From Cyclobacteriaceae bacterium (GTDB taxonomy: Bacteria > Bacteroidota > Bacteroidia > Cytophagales > Cyclobacteriaceae), in contig JAHBTY010000001.1 of the NCBI GenBank assembly GCA_019638355.1, forward strand, positions 1,240,001-1,304,000: a DNA stretch of 64,000 nucleotides, read 5' to 3'. The position numbers and the translations under genes were made by a program. The notes below the pieces were generated by a model that was not told the DNA's origin, made no database searches, and worked only from the letters and a program-made list of their open reading frames with translations. Positions within the stretch are counted from its first letter, which is position 1. Every line of letters starts with the position of its first letter. Below are positions 8,465 to 19,704 of the stretch, piece by piece.

Positions 8465-9358
8465 TCATTTCGCATCAGCCAGAATTTCAAGAAACTGTTT
8501 TTCCAAACTCTTTTTGCGCGTAGCCAGGTGCGAAGCCACAATTCCTTTATCAAACAAAAACCGGTTGAGGTCTTTGCTGTGAAAGCCTTCTTTCATCATC
8601 ACCTGGAAAACTCCGTTCTCTTTTTTAATAATGCCGCTACCTGCAAATTCCTGTAACAAAACGCCCAGGTCATCGTGGTAAGCTTGCACTTCCACAATCT
8701 CTTCGCCTTTGCCCACATCATCCACGGGGCCCATGTGCATGAGGTTACCGCGTTTTAATACGGCAAAGTGTGTACATACTTTTTGCACTTCATCTAACAA
8801 GTGGCTGGCCAGAATAATGGTTTTACCATCGTTGGCAATTCGTTTAATGATTTCCCGAATCTCCGCTATACCCATTGGATCCAGGCCGTTGGTGGGTTCA
8901 TCGAGAATAAGAATAATCGGATCGCTTACCAAGGCCGAGGCAATGGCCAGGCGCTGTTTCATTCCTAACGAATACGTTTTATACTTATCGTCTTTGCGTG
9001 CCGTGAGTTCTACAATGTCCAACACGTTGGCAATGTTGTTCGGATCGGCTCCTTTAATCATTGCATTCAATTCCAGATTTTTCTGGCCGCTCAGGTAGGG
9101 ATAAAAAATCGGATGTTCCAACACGGCACCAATTTTTCTGCGTGTAAGGTGTGTGGCTGGTTCACCAAACCAACTAAAACTTCCTGCGGTGGGATTTACT
9201 ACTCCCATCAACATACCAAGTGTAGTAGTTTTGCCGCTGCCATTCGGCCCCAACATACCAAACACCTGGCCGCGTTTAACTTCAAGGTCCAGCTGATTTA
9301 CGGCACAGAGCTTTCCAAAATTTTTGGTTAGCTTATTTACGGATAAAACAGTTTCCAA
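8465..9358 (-). CDS. ABC transporter ATP-binding protein
   Basis: A 297-residue ABC ATPase of the ABC-2 exporter class. Walker A is GPNGSGKTT (about 38-46), the signature is YSLGMKQRLAIA (near 133-144) and Walker B is ILILDEPTNGLDP (about 153-165), followed by the H-loop SH in LASHLLDEV. The C-terminal 80 residues are the variable regulatory extension of these ATPases. It would energise the permease encoded just downstream. The gene starts 13 bases after the end of the upstream DUF4252 gene, so the ABC pair may be read from the sigma-factor operon. Confidence 0.93.
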   Translation of the reverse strand: METVLSVNKLTKNFGKLCAVNQLDLEVKRGQVFGMLGPNGSGKTTTLGMLMGVVNPTAGSFSWFGEPATHLTRRKIGAVLEHPIFYPYLSGQKNLELNAMIKGADPNNIANVLDIVELTARKDDKYKTYSLGMKQRLAIASALVSDPIILILDEPTNGLDPMGIAEIREIIKRIANDGKTIILASHLLDEVQKVCTHFAVLKRGNLMHMGPVDDVGKGEEIVEVQAYHDDLGVLLQEFAGSGIIKKENGVFQVMMKEGFHSKDLNRFLFDKGIVASHLATRKKSLEKQFLEILADAK

Positions 9359-9371
9359 ATTTTCTTATCGA

Positions 9372-9917
9372 TTAATGATCGCCACTTGTCTTATTTTCTT
9401 TTTCCTTCTTCTTATCATCGTCACTCATAAAGTCCTTAATCTTTCCGCCAATATCGGTGCTGTTATCGATGGCATTAAAAAATTCAGGCACTTTATTAAT
9501 CGCAATCTTACCCAAAATATCCAACACCATAACCGATTCATCATCCTTTGCCAGGATTACAGTGCCTTTTACATGGCCATTGGATTCGCGCAGGTAAACG
9601 GTGAAGGCACGCCCGGCAGCCCGGCCGCTCATCATTTCTTCATACGATTCGCTCTTGTAACTATCCAATAATTTTTTGTAGTCAGCATCCGTAAACTTCG
9701 ATTCGGCTTTGTTGATCATCATAAAGCGCATTTTCTCAATGTCTTTAATCAGTTCATCAAAAGCCGGATCGTCTTTTTGATTGAGCATGCGCAACGTATT
9801 GCGATAGAAAAACAACGAGAGTCCATCGTATTTTTTGTCAAGTTCCTGGGTGGTTTTGGTTTGTGCCTGTGTCAGAAAGGCGACCATTACCACCAATAGT
9901 GTTACCAATACTTTCAT
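9372..9917 (-). CDS. DUF4252 family protein (third in operon)
   Basis: A 181-residue exported protein. A signal peptide (MKVLVTLLVVMVAFLTQAQ) is followed by the DUF4252 body with its repeated themes MRFMMINK and GHVKGTVILAKDDESVMVLDILGKI. The tail is highly charged (DDDKKKEKENK). DUF4252 proteins are typical Bacteroidota products encoded beside ECF sigma factors; their function is unknown. It starts one base after the previous DUF4252 gene stops, implying coupling. Confidence 0.82.
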   Translation of the reverse strand: MKVLVTLLVVMVAFLTQAQTKTTQELDKKYDGLSLFFYRNTLRMLNQKDDPAFDELIKDIEKMRFMMINKAESKFTDADYKKLLDSYKSESYEEMMSGRAAGRAFTVYLRESNGHVKGTVILAKDDESVMVLDILGKIAINKVPEFFNAIDNSTDIGGKIKDFMSDDDKKKEKENKTSGDH

Positions 9918-9918
9918 A

Positions 9919-10410
9919 CTACTGATTAATTATAACTTCCGAATTTTCGGACGGTACCAATTTAGAAGGATCTATATAGCCGGTTAGTTCAATTGCTACA
10001 ATTTCAGAAGGTTCTTCAATCAACATCAGGTACCGGTTATTCGTTTTGGATTTTCCTTCTTGAATATATATCGACACCACTTCGCCATTGTCCTTAATTT
10101 GGGCCAGGTCTTCAAACCCATCTTGCCTCATCAGCGACTTAAATCCATTAACGGATAAATTACGATTGTTGAATTCGTGGCGGGGTATGGTTATCAGGCG
10201 CACGTGTTTTAAGTCTTGAATGGCTTGCCTTACTTCGCTCTCACCTGCCATATTTAAAATCATACGACCGAACCAACCATTTACTGAAAAGCTGTGTACA
10301 TCGGGCTGCCCTTTGAAATTATCTTTTAATGCATTGTAGCTACGGCTTTGTGCCATCGAACTCATACTAACAGCCACTACTACCAGGGAGAGTAAAATTT
10401 TTATTTTCAT
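9919..10410 (-). CDS. DUF4252 family protein (second in operon)
   Basis: 163 residues with a signal peptide (MKIKILLSLVVVAVSMSSMAQS) and the DUF4252 body: GESEVRQAIQDLKHVRLITIP, then NNRYLMLIEEPSEIVAIELTGYIDPSKL. It is a diverged paralogue of its two neighbours. The following gene starts one base after its stop. The preceding paralogue is separated by a strong hairpin terminator, so this gene may be expressed at a lower level than the first. Confidence 0.82.
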   Translation of the reverse strand: MKIKILLSLVVVAVSMSSMAQSRSYNALKDNFKGQPDVHSFSVNGWFGRMILNMAGESEVRQAIQDLKHVRLITIPRHEFNNRNLSVNGFKSLMRQDGFEDLAQIKDNGEVVSIYIQEGKSKTNNRYLMLIEEPSEIVAIELTGYIDPSKLVPSENSEVIINQ

Positions 10411-10464
10411 AAAGTGTGAATTTGGGGTGTAAGGAACTTATTACTTAGACGTAAGCAAAAAGAA

Positions 10465-10490
10465 AAAGGATGCATCCCGATGCATCCTTT
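10465..10490 (-). terminator. Strong hairpin between the first and second DUF4252 genes
   Basis: AAAGGATGCATC (10465-10476) pairs perfectly with GATGCATCCTTT (10479-10490). On the minus strand it is followed by TTTTTCTTTTT. It would end or attenuate transcription inside the sigma-factor operon after the first DUF4252 gene. Confidence 0.75.
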
Positions 10491-10508
10491 TATTAATCAT
10501 TTGAAAAT

Positions 10509-11030
10509 TTAGTTCCTCTTATCTTTAATGTTATCGAGGTTTTGCAAGCCTTCTATGTTCATTTTCTTACTGATTTTAGAAACCTGCTTTAGGTCAATCT
10601 CGCCAAATAAACTTAACACCATAAACTCTTCATTACCTCCGGCTACCATTACCAATTCACTGATTTTACCTCCGGTTTCTTTAATAAAAAATTTCATGTC
10701 TTTATCTTTATCGCGCACGGTCATCAATTCTTCAAAATCTTTTTGCGGAATCATACCCAAAGCCTCTTTGTACAACTCGCGGGAATTACGAGCGCCCTCT
10801 TTAGCCAGAATTCGTAACCCTTTAATTTTACTGATCATGTTCACTACTTCCTGATCTTCCGAACTTTCAACATCCAGATTTGCCATCAGGCTAAACATTT
10901 TACTGCTAATGTTTACCTGGCTGAACGATTCATCATTCTGGTATTTGGTAAAGAACTTTGACACAGCATCCTGAGCTTGTACCGCAAATGAAGCGGTCAT
11001 CACCATCCAAACAACTATTATCTTTTTCAT
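10509..11030 (-). CDS. DUF4252 family protein (first in operon)
   Basis: 173 residues with a signal peptide (MKKIIVVWMVMTASFAVQA) followed by the DUF4252 body (DQEVVNMISKIKGLRILAKEG and EEFMVLSLFGEIDLKQVSKISKKM). It lies 38 bases downstream of the membrane anti-sigma-like gene. The function is unknown; the secretion signal and setting suggest an envelope protein under control of the ECF system. Confidence 0.84.
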   Translation of the reverse strand: MKKIIVVWMVMTASFAVQAQDAVSKFFTKYQNDESFSQVNISSKMFSLMANLDVESSEDQEVVNMISKIKGLRILAKEGARNSRELYKEALGMIPQKDFEELMTVRDKDKDMKFFIKETGGKISELVMVAGGNEEFMVLSLFGEIDLKQVSKISKKMNIEGLQNLDNIKDKRN

Positions 11031-11068
11031 AGTCTTTATTTTTAAATTTTTTCTTCTACTTTCTTCTT

Positions 11069-11596
11069 TTAAATCTGACCTTCTGTTTCGGTGGTACTAT
11101 CCACAACCGTGCCTTTAATTTTTTGCTCGGCTTCATTAAAAACTTTTAGTTTGCCGGCTTCTTTCTGTGCTTTGTTAAAACCTTTGGATAGCATAAGCAA
11201 TGCTTTTTTAGTTTCTTCAAGTGCCAATTGCGGATCGGAATAAGTATCGGCCACTTCTGCCGAGTATGACTTTCGTACCTCAAGCCGCACAAAGTAGGTG
11301 GCAACCATTACCACCACCAACCCCGCGGCAATACGCAACGCAAAAGCCAGGTTTATTCGTTTACCTTTCGGCCGGTTTTTCTGGATTTGTTGCTTTACAT
11401 GTGCATCAAAATCCGGACTGTTGATTTCTTTCTGTTGCTGACTTTCAAAGTACCGGAAGAGGTTGGCAACTTCGCTCATGTTTTCGGGCACCTGCCCGCG
11501 GAAATATTCGCGCAAGACGCGCTCATCTTCCAACGAAGTTTCGCAGTTCCAATACTTCTCCAGCAACTGTTCTACTTGCTTAGAGTCCATAGGCAT
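11069..11596 (-). CDS. Membrane protein, probable anti-sigma factor of the adjacent ECF sigma
   Basis: 175 residues. The N-terminal 65 residues are cytoplasmic and helical (LLEKYWNCETSLEDERVLREYFRG). One membrane segment lies at about 82-104 (NLAFALRIAAGLVVVMVATYFV) and the rest would be periplasmic. This layout and the 17-base overlap with the upstream ECF sigma gene are typical of a membrane-bound anti-sigma factor. No zinc-binding motif is seen. The role is inferred from context rather than from a recognised domain. Confidence 0.7.
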   Translation of the reverse strand: MPMDSKQVEQLLEKYWNCETSLEDERVLREYFRGQVPENMSEVANLFRYFESQQQKEINSPDFDAHVKQQIQKNRPKGKRINLAFALRIAAGLVVVMVATYFVRLEVRKSYSAEVADTYSDPQLALEETKKALLMLSKGFNKAQKEAGKLKVFNEAEQKIKGTVVDSTTETEGQI

Positions 11597-12092
11597 TAAT
11601 CTTTACAAATTTTTCGCGCACCGTATTTCGGGCCCGAAACAAATTCACTTTTACCTGGTTCATGTCCAGTTCCATAATCTCACAAATCTCGTTGTAGCTA
11701 TACCCCTCCACATCGCGGAGGTGTATCACCTGGCGTTGTTTCTCCGGCAACGCGGCAATCATTTCAGTTATTCGTTGCATGTGCTCATGAATTTCTGCCC
11801 GCTCATGAGGCGTTAGCGATTCATTTTTTATTTCTGCTCCTTCCTCTATCGGGTTGGTTGCCCTGCGTTGGCGCGAGCGAAGGCGATCAAGGGCAAGGTT
11901 TTTGGTGATGCGCATGCACCAGGCCTCAATATTCTGAATGGCCGTTAAATTTTCGCGTCCATTCCACACCTTTATCAACACTTCCTGCACTACATCTTTG
12001 GCTTCTTCGCTGCTCCCCAAAAGCCTGAACGCAAAGCGAAAAAGCTTATTTTTGGTTGGCAGCACCCGGTTTTCAAAGTCTTCGAGCATCAT
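11580..12092 (-). CDS. ECF-subfamily RNA polymerase sigma factor
   Basis: A 170-residue sigma-70 family protein with only regions 2 and 4. Region 2: LFRFAFRLLGSSEEAKDVVQEVLIKVW and AWCMRITKNLALDRLRSRQRR. Region 4: LPEKQRQVIHLRDVEGYSYNEICEIMELDMNQVKVNLFRAR, a clear helix-turn-helix. It heads a minus-strand operon with the membrane anti-sigma-like gene (overlapping by 17 bases) and three secreted DUF4252 proteins. It probably directs its own operon in response to an envelope signal. Confidence 0.93.
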   Translation of the reverse strand: MMLEDFENRVLPTKNKLFRFAFRLLGSSEEAKDVVQEVLIKVWNGRENLTAIQNIEAWCMRITKNLALDRLRSRQRRATNPIEEGAEIKNESLTPHERAEIHEHMQRITEMIAALPEKQRQVIHLRDVEGYSYNEICEIMELDMNQVKVNLFRARNTVREKFVKINAYGL

Positions 12093-12251
12093 TGTTTCAA
12101 AGGCAAGACGGGTTGGGTGTAAAGTTGTTACAGCCCGCCAGCATTTATTTTCTTAAAATCTGAGGGGGTTACGCATTTATCTTTTATTAGAAACAAAAGT
12201 TGAATGCTCGCTTAAATGTAGTGCTTTTCATTTTTTGCTCTGAATTGCGCA

Positions 12252-12284
12252 TTTCAAAACCCCATGAGGATATTTGTTTTGAAA
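12252..12284 (+). promoter_or_regulatory. Hairpin in the leader of the M20 amidohydrolase gene
   Basis: TTTCAAAAC (12252-12260) and GTTTTGAAA (12276-12284) are perfect 9-base inverted arms, about 45 bases before the start codon. It could be an operator or an mRNA leader hairpin. Nothing else in the 236-base gap stands out. Confidence 0.35.
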
Positions 12285-12327
12285 TACTGTTTTTCAATAC
12301 ATTTACTTCAACCTAACCTTAATCTGT

Positions 12328-13767
12328 ATGAAGTACTTAAGCCTTGCCTTACTATTTTTTACTTTAACCGTTTCGGCCCAAAAGAAAAAATCCGATCCAA
12401 AAGCACAACAGGAGATCATTAAATCGATTGATGCGGAGTATGAAAAGTATGCAGTCATAGCACATAAAATCTGGGAGTTTGCCGAGGTAGGCTACCAGGA
12501 AGTGAAGAGTTCGGCCTTATTACAGGAAACGCTAACGCAAGCTGGGTTTAAAGTGGAGGCAGGAGTGGCCGGTATGCCCACCGCGTTTGTAGCATCGTTC
12601 GGATCGGGCAAACCCGTAATCGGAATCTTAGGTGAGTTTGATGCTTTGCCGGGTGTATCGCAAGATGCAACCCCGGAATTAAAAACCGTGGTCGGCCGGC
12701 CGGCTGGCCATGCCTGTGGGCATCATTTGTTTGGAACAGCTTCAGCAGCAGCAGCCATTGCAGTTAAAAACTGGATGATAGCAAACAATAAATCAGGCAC
12801 CATTCGCTTTTATGGAACACCAGCCGAAGAAGGTGGTTCCGGAAAAGTTTACATGGTGCGCGAAGGTTTGTTTAAAGATGTTGACCTGGTGTTTCATTGG
12901 CATCCCGGTGCACAAAACAGTGCTGGTGCGCGTAGTTCATTGGCAAACAAAAGTGGTAAGTTCCGCTTTACAGGCGTTGCCTCACACGCAGCAGCAGCAC
13001 CCGAACGGGGTCGCTCGGCATTAGATGGTGTGGAAGCCATGAACAACATGGTGAACATGATGCGCGAGCATGTGTCCTCCGAAACACGCATTCATTATGT
13101 TATTACACGCGGTGGTGAAGCACCCAATGTGGTACCCGCTTTCGCGGAAGTATATTATTATGTACGCCACCCGAACCGCGAGGTGGTAAAAGAAGTGTGG
13201 GAGCGTGTAACGCGCGCAGCACAAGGCGCGGCATTGGGTACCGATACCAAAGTAGAGTGGGAGATAACCGGAGGTGTTTACGACTTATTACCAAACGAAG
13301 CATTGGCCCGCGTAGTAGATAACAACCTGCGGTTAGTGGGCGGTTATACTTACTCCGAAAGTGAAAGGGTGTTTGCAGAAAAGATTCAAGCCACTTTTAC
13401 CAACGCACCGGCACTTACCAGCACCAACACTATTGCCGAGTTTAAGATTTTACCCGGTGCGGGTTTTGGTTCTACCGATGTAGGCGATGTAAGTTGGGTA
13501 GTACCAACTGCAGGGTTATCAACGGCTACATGGGTGCCGGGTACAGCCGCGCATAGCTGGCAGGCCGTGGCAGCCGGTGGTACATCCATCGGCCACAAGG
13601 GTATGATGATGGCAGCTAAAACATTGGCACTGAGCATTACCGATGTAATGAGCAACCCCGTGTTAATTGAAAATGCCTGGAAAGAATTCAAAGCGGCTAC
13701 CGGAACAAACTTCAAGTACGAATCGCTGATAGGAACACGCCCACCAGCTCTGAATTACCGGGAGTAA
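12328..13767 (+). CDS. Secreted M20-family amidohydrolase (AbgB-like)
   Basis: 479 residues with a signal peptide (MKYLSLALLFFTLTVSAQ). The M20 metallopeptidase body shows GILGEFDALPG, then GHACGHHLFGTASAAAA with metal-binding His, then GTPAEEGGSGK, the site of the bridging acidic residue. The dimerisation insert begins FRFTGVASHAAAAPERGRSALDG. Close relatives are annotated as p-aminobenzoyl-glutamate hydrolase subunit B or as amidohydrolases acting on N-acyl amino acids. Here it would act in the periplasm. There are no operon partners. Confidence 0.9.
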   Translation: MKYLSLALLFFTLTVSAQKKKSDPKAQQEIIKSIDAEYEKYAVIAHKIWEFAEVGYQEVKSSALLQETLTQAGFKVEAGVAGMPTAFVASFGSGKPVIGILGEFDALPGVSQDATPELKTVVGRPAGHACGHHLFGTASAAAAIAVKNWMIANNKSGTIRFYGTPAEEGGSGKVYMVREGLFKDVDLVFHWHPGAQNSAGARSSLANKSGKFRFTGVASHAAAAPERGRSALDGVEAMNNMVNMMREHVSSETRIHYVITRGGEAPNVVPAFAEVYYYVRHPNREVVKEVWERVTRAAQGAALGTDTKVEWEITGGVYDLLPNEALARVVDNNLRLVGGYTYSESERVFAEKIQATFTNAPALTSTNTIAEFKILPGAGFGSTDVGDVSWVVPTAGLSTATWVPGTAAHSWQAVAAGGTSIGHKGMMMAAKTLALSITDVMSNPVLIENAWKEFKAATGTNFKYESLIGTRPPALNYRE

Positions 13768-13937
13768 AATGGGTAATCAGGACGCGTGAAAATTGAGATG
13801 CCACCTCAAAGGCATTTGAAACTGCACTAATGCTACCTCAACTTCGTGTAAGAAGGGTGAGTAAATAAGCAATTGACAGTTGGCAAAAGGCATAGATGCC
13901 TAAATTGCACTTTTACAACTGTAGTTGATTTGAGAGA

Positions 13938-16571
13938 TTATTCACTCTTCAGAACTTCAGCCGGATTGCTTCGTGCTATCTTCCACGATTGTGTTGTTAT
14001 CAAAACCAATGCAATTAGTACGATACAGGAAACTCCAAGTAGCATGTCGCCAATACCAATCGGTGCATGATTGGCCATTTCAGGAAATGCAACCTGTTCA
14101 AAGAAAAGATAAGTAAGTGGTAGTGCGATGGCCGCTGCAAGGGCCAGCATTAAAATGAAATTCTTACTCATTAAATATAAAAGCAGAACTTCTTTGGCAC
14201 CCAACACTTTCCGAATGCTGATCTCCTTCAATCGGGTTTCGGTTGTAAACACGACCATGCCCAGGAGTCCTAACGAAGCAATACCAATAGCCAGCACAGC
14301 CAACACCCCAGCTACACTTACACTGGCGCGCAAACCGGCAAATGCTTCCTCAATCTGTTCATTATAAAATTTGGCTTCAAAGGGATGAACCGGATCAAGT
14401 TGCTTCCAGATGGTTTCAATTTTAGCTACCGTGCCAATAAGATCGGATGATTGAATCTGAACATTCAACATGCGTGTATTTGTTTTTGAATACCGAAACA
14501 GCACTTCCTTTTTTTGATTAACATCATTCGATCGGCCATAGACAAAGTTTTCAAGTACGCCAACAATTTGTAGTTCTTTGCCATCTACAATCAACGTTTC
14601 GTCTAATGCTTCTGCCAGATTAATGTTATACTTCTTAAGGATTTGTTCGTTTACAATCACTTCGCTTTCACGGGCACTATCGGGTAGGGGTGTGAGGTTT
14701 CTTCCGGCTAAAAGTTTGTGATTATGCAGGGTTAAGTAATATTCATCAATATAATTATAAGCCATCCAACTCGAGTCTTCCAGGTTAGAAGGATGTTTAA
14801 CCGGAGTGCCCCAATAATTTCCAATGCTGGTTACCATGGCCGATTGTGAAATACCGGTAACTTCCGGTAGTTCCAAAAGTTCTTTTTTCAACAGCTCGGC
14901 CTTATTGCCTTGCAATGAAATGTTCAGCACATTTTCTGTATTGAAGCCTAGGTTAAAGCCAATATAATTTTTGTATTGCTTATAGCTGATAACTGTGGCC
15001 GTAATAAAAATGATGGATATCGTGTATTGAAATACGATGAGCGCTTTGCGGATACCTATTTTCCCCAATCCCTTCACAGGATACCAACGTTTCAGCACTT
15101 CAATGGCATTTACGCGCGAAAAGAATAGCGCAGGAAAAAGTCCAGCCAACAACCCAACCAGAAGGGCAAAGCCAATAAAGTAAAGTAGTAGGATCGGAGT
15201 AAGCTCAAGCTTAAAGAGTTGCTGAATCTCGGGTTCAATTCCAATGAAGTAAGGTTTTAAAATCAGGAACAAGATGATGGCAAGCCCTACTGCTATGAGT
15301 GAAATCAGAATAGCCTCTACTATGAATTGTCCCATTACATGACTTTTCATTGCCCCGATTACTTTACGAATGCCAACTTCGCGGGTGCGCCTGAGCGATC
15401 GGGCAATGGATAAATTGGTATAGTTAAATCCTGCTGAGAGCAAGACAACAAAAGTTAATCCGCCAAATATCCACAGTGTGAGGTTTCCGATTACCGGGCC
15501 AATCTGATTGCCGAGGTCATCTGTACCAGCAATGATTTCACCGAGCGGTTGCAAGTCAAGTTCTATTCGGGTTTCTTTTACCGTGGAATCTTCTTTTATA
15601 CTAATACGATCGAAAGTTTCTTTTACTATTTGCAAATCTGTTTCAGGCGGCAATCGCAGGTAAACCCATGCATTCCAGATATTATCCCACCTGGCATCTT
15701 CTTTAATTTGTTGCTCGTTGGTTTCGCGCGAACTAAGTGAGCCCAATACATCAAAGCGCATGTGCGAAAAATGCGGAAGATCCTGCAGTATTCCGGTAAC
15801 GGTGTAATCGCGATCATTAAACTTCACCACTTTACCAATGGGCTCTTCATCAGCAAAAAGTTTGGCGGCTGCGCTTTCGGTAAGCACTAATGAAAAGGGT
15901 TCTTTCAAAGCTGTTACCGGATTTCCTTTTAATAGCTTAAATGAAAAAACTTGTAACAAACCCGGATTGGTTTGATAACCCTGAAGCGGAATGGTTTTAT
16001 CACCGGCAGTAAAGTCACCTTCAAAATCTCTGCGCAAAATGGCAATGCCATTGGAGGCGGCCACACTTTCTTCAATAAGACGCGCAGCCCGCAAGGATGT
16101 AGTGGCCATAAAATTATTGTCTTGATTACCGCGGTAGCTGTACCGGCTGATTACCCGATAAATTTCTTTTTTGTTGGTGTGAAAAGTATCGTACGAGAAT
16201 ACATCGTTTAGCACAGCAATCATAATCAGGCCTACAGCCATACTGATGGCCAACCCAATAATATTAATGGTTGAAAAGAGTGGGCTCCGCCTGATGCTGC
16301 GTGCCGATGTTTTTACATAACTACCCAACATAATCCAATTAATTAACGTGTTTACAAATTCAGGTTTGCGAATGGTATAAAGCCGCATAAACTTCAATAC
16401 ATCGATGATGTAAATAAACTTCGCACGTCTGATTCCTTTTGATTTGATATTACGATAAAAATATTCGTTCAGGTCGCCTTGTAAATCTTCCAGCAGTTCT
16501 GGCTTGCAGTACCAACTCAGAAATTTTTCTGCGAGGCGGGGAGGTTTTCTGTTAGCGACTTTCATTACCAA
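13938..16571 (-). CDS. MacB/FtsX-type ABC transporter permease with N-terminal prefix domain
   Basis: 877 residues. Residues 1-80 (RKPPRLAEKFLSWYCKPELLEDLQGDLNEYF) form the permease prefix domain seen in Bacteroidota in front of FtsX-like permeases. Two MacB-periplasmic plus FtsX units follow: TM near 105-127, a large periplasmic part, and three helices carrying REVGIRKVIGAMKSHVMGQF; then the second unit with KEISIRKVLGAKEVLLLYLM. Such proteins pair with an ATPase encoded elsewhere. The PadR regulator encoded directly upstream is the usual partner and probable controller. Confidence 0.9.
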   Translation of the reverse strand: MVMKVANRKPPRLAEKFLSWYCKPELLEDLQGDLNEYFYRNIKSKGIRRAKFIYIIDVLKFMRLYTIRKPEFVNTLINWIMLGSYVKTSARSIRRSPLFSTINIIGLAISMAVGLIMIAVLNDVFSYDTFHTNKKEIYRVISRYSYRGNQDNNFMATTSLRAARLIEESVAASNGIAILRRDFEGDFTAGDKTIPLQGYQTNPGLLQVFSFKLLKGNPVTALKEPFSLVLTESAAAKLFADEEPIGKVVKFNDRDYTVTGILQDLPHFSHMRFDVLGSLSSRETNEQQIKEDARWDNIWNAWVYLRLPPETDLQIVKETFDRISIKEDSTVKETRIELDLQPLGEIIAGTDDLGNQIGPVIGNLTLWIFGGLTFVVLLSAGFNYTNLSIARSLRRTREVGIRKVIGAMKSHVMGQFIVEAILISLIAVGLAIILFLILKPYFIGIEPEIQQLFKLELTPILLLYFIGFALLVGLLAGLFPALFFSRVNAIEVLKRWYPVKGLGKIGIRKALIVFQYTISIIFITATVISYKQYKNYIGFNLGFNTENVLNISLQGNKAELLKKELLELPEVTGISQSAMVTSIGNYWGTPVKHPSNLEDSSWMAYNYIDEYYLTLHNHKLLAGRNLTPLPDSARESEVIVNEQILKKYNINLAEALDETLIVDGKELQIVGVLENFVYGRSNDVNQKKEVLFRYSKTNTRMLNVQIQSSDLIGTVAKIETIWKQLDPVHPFEAKFYNEQIEEAFAGLRASVSVAGVLAVLAIGIASLGLLGMVVFTTETRLKEISIRKVLGAKEVLLLYLMSKNFILMLALAAAIALPLTYLFFEQVAFPEMANHAPIGIGDMLLGVSCIVLIALVLITTQSWKIARSNPAEVLKSE

Positions 16572-16590
16572 TTTATCCGGTTATTATATA

Positions 16591-16632
16591 GTAGGCAGGA
16601 ATACTGCATACTGCCTCCTGCTTACTGCCTAC
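16591..16632. repeat. Hairpin of the TACTGCCTAC word family
   Basis: GTAGGCAG (16591-16598) pairs with CTGCCTAC (16625-16632), and the loop repeats ATACTGCATACTGCCTCCTG. The same words appear at the end of leuB (about 40040-40068). Confidence 0.6.
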
Positions 16633-16672
16633 ACTTTCGATATTCTTATTCAAAAAGAATTTCCTCATACAA

Positions 16673-17005
16673 TCAAATATTCTTCAACGCCATGCCCGGT
16701 ATCATACTCCACAAATTATCGCGCACTTCTTTGGCTTTTAGCAATGCAGCTTTGCCGGCATTGGTTACCGAGTAGTATCGTTTGCGTTTTCCGCCTCGCG
16801 TGTTGGTAGCTTCGCCCAGTTTACTTTTTACCAATCCTTTTTCTTCCAACCGATTGAGTACGGCATGCACAACACCCAGCTTGGCCGCACGGCCCGTGTT
16901 CTTTTCCAATTCATCGCAAATGGCTACACTGTAGGCATCGTTTACCAACGCGGCAATCGTCAGCAATACGAGTTCTTCAAACTCGCCCAGGTTTGTTCCT
17001 TTCAT
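16673..17005 (-). CDS. PadR-family transcriptional regulator
   Basis: 110 residues. The winged-helix body (LGEFEELVLLTIAALVNDAYSVAICDELEKNTGRAAKLGVVHAVLNRLEEKGLVKSKLG) and the wing RGGKRKRYYSVTNAGKAAL are those of PadR regulators. The short C-terminus (LWSMIPGMALKNI) is the dimer helix of the smaller subfamily. It lies about 100 bases upstream of the FtsX permease gene on the same strand and most likely represses that unit together with itself. Confidence 0.92.
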   Translation of the reverse strand: MKGTNLGEFEELVLLTIAALVNDAYSVAICDELEKNTGRAAKLGVVHAVLNRLEEKGLVKSKLGEATNTRGGKRKRYYSVTNAGKAALLKAKEVRDNLWSMIPGMALKNI

Positions 17006-17085
17006 AACAATGATTAATTACGTAAATGTATGTAAAATAGTTTAACATTTGCCAAAGTAATTTTAGTATTGATTCAGGCCATTGA

Positions 17086-19275
<2,190 letters not shown>

Positions 19276-19305
19276 GCGCAGTTATGATGGATAAAACTTG
19301 CGTGT

Positions 19306-19326
19306 ATCCATCCCTTTAGGGTGGAT
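19306..19326. other. Small hairpin after GH97, left flank of the island
   Basis: TATCCATCCC and GGGTGGATA form a stem with a TTTA loop. There is no T run on the plus strand, so it is not a typical terminator. It is the last recognisable host feature before the cassette boundary at about 19356. Confidence 0.3.
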
Positions 19327-19478
19327 ATGTGCAATAGAGATGCGTATATTTAGGAGTTACCAGCAAGCGTAGGACGACCGACACGACCACCAACAGACGA
19401 CCTTAACTCGACAGACAATTTCGCTGTAATCTGACACAAACTGACCTGACTTTGCTGACACTCAAAGCCGACCCGAAT

Positions 19479-19596
19479 GGTTTTAAAAATTTTTCCCACC
19501 GCACATTTTAAAAAATAATTTTATGCCTGCCCGCATTGGCACATTTGGGGTTTGCCCCACCGCACGACCCGACCCACAGCAAACCCCAAAAGAGCC
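19479..19596 (+). repeat. Cassette 1 5' structured end element
   Basis: In order: AT block 1 (19479-19494), the motif CCCACCGCAC, AT block 2 (19505-19522), ATGCCTGCCCGC, then a hairpin. The hairpin has an outer stem ATTGGC/GCCAAT, an internal loop ACA/AGA, a perfect 12-base inner stem TTTGGGGTTTGC (19544-19555) with GCAAACCCCAAA (19579-19590), and a C-rich loop again starting CCCACCGCAC. Block 1 and block 2 are exact reverse complements of 26597-26612 and 26567-26584 at the other end of the cassette. A homologous element with different stem and block sequences lies at 26981-27114. Confidence 0.75.
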
Positions 19597-19704
19597 AATT
19601 TTGCCGACCCGCAATAAGGATGTTGAAAAGAATTTGACTTTTTTAGAAGCTAATAAAAACCATCTTCATATATTTGACACGATTGTCAAGAAATACAATT
19701 CAAG

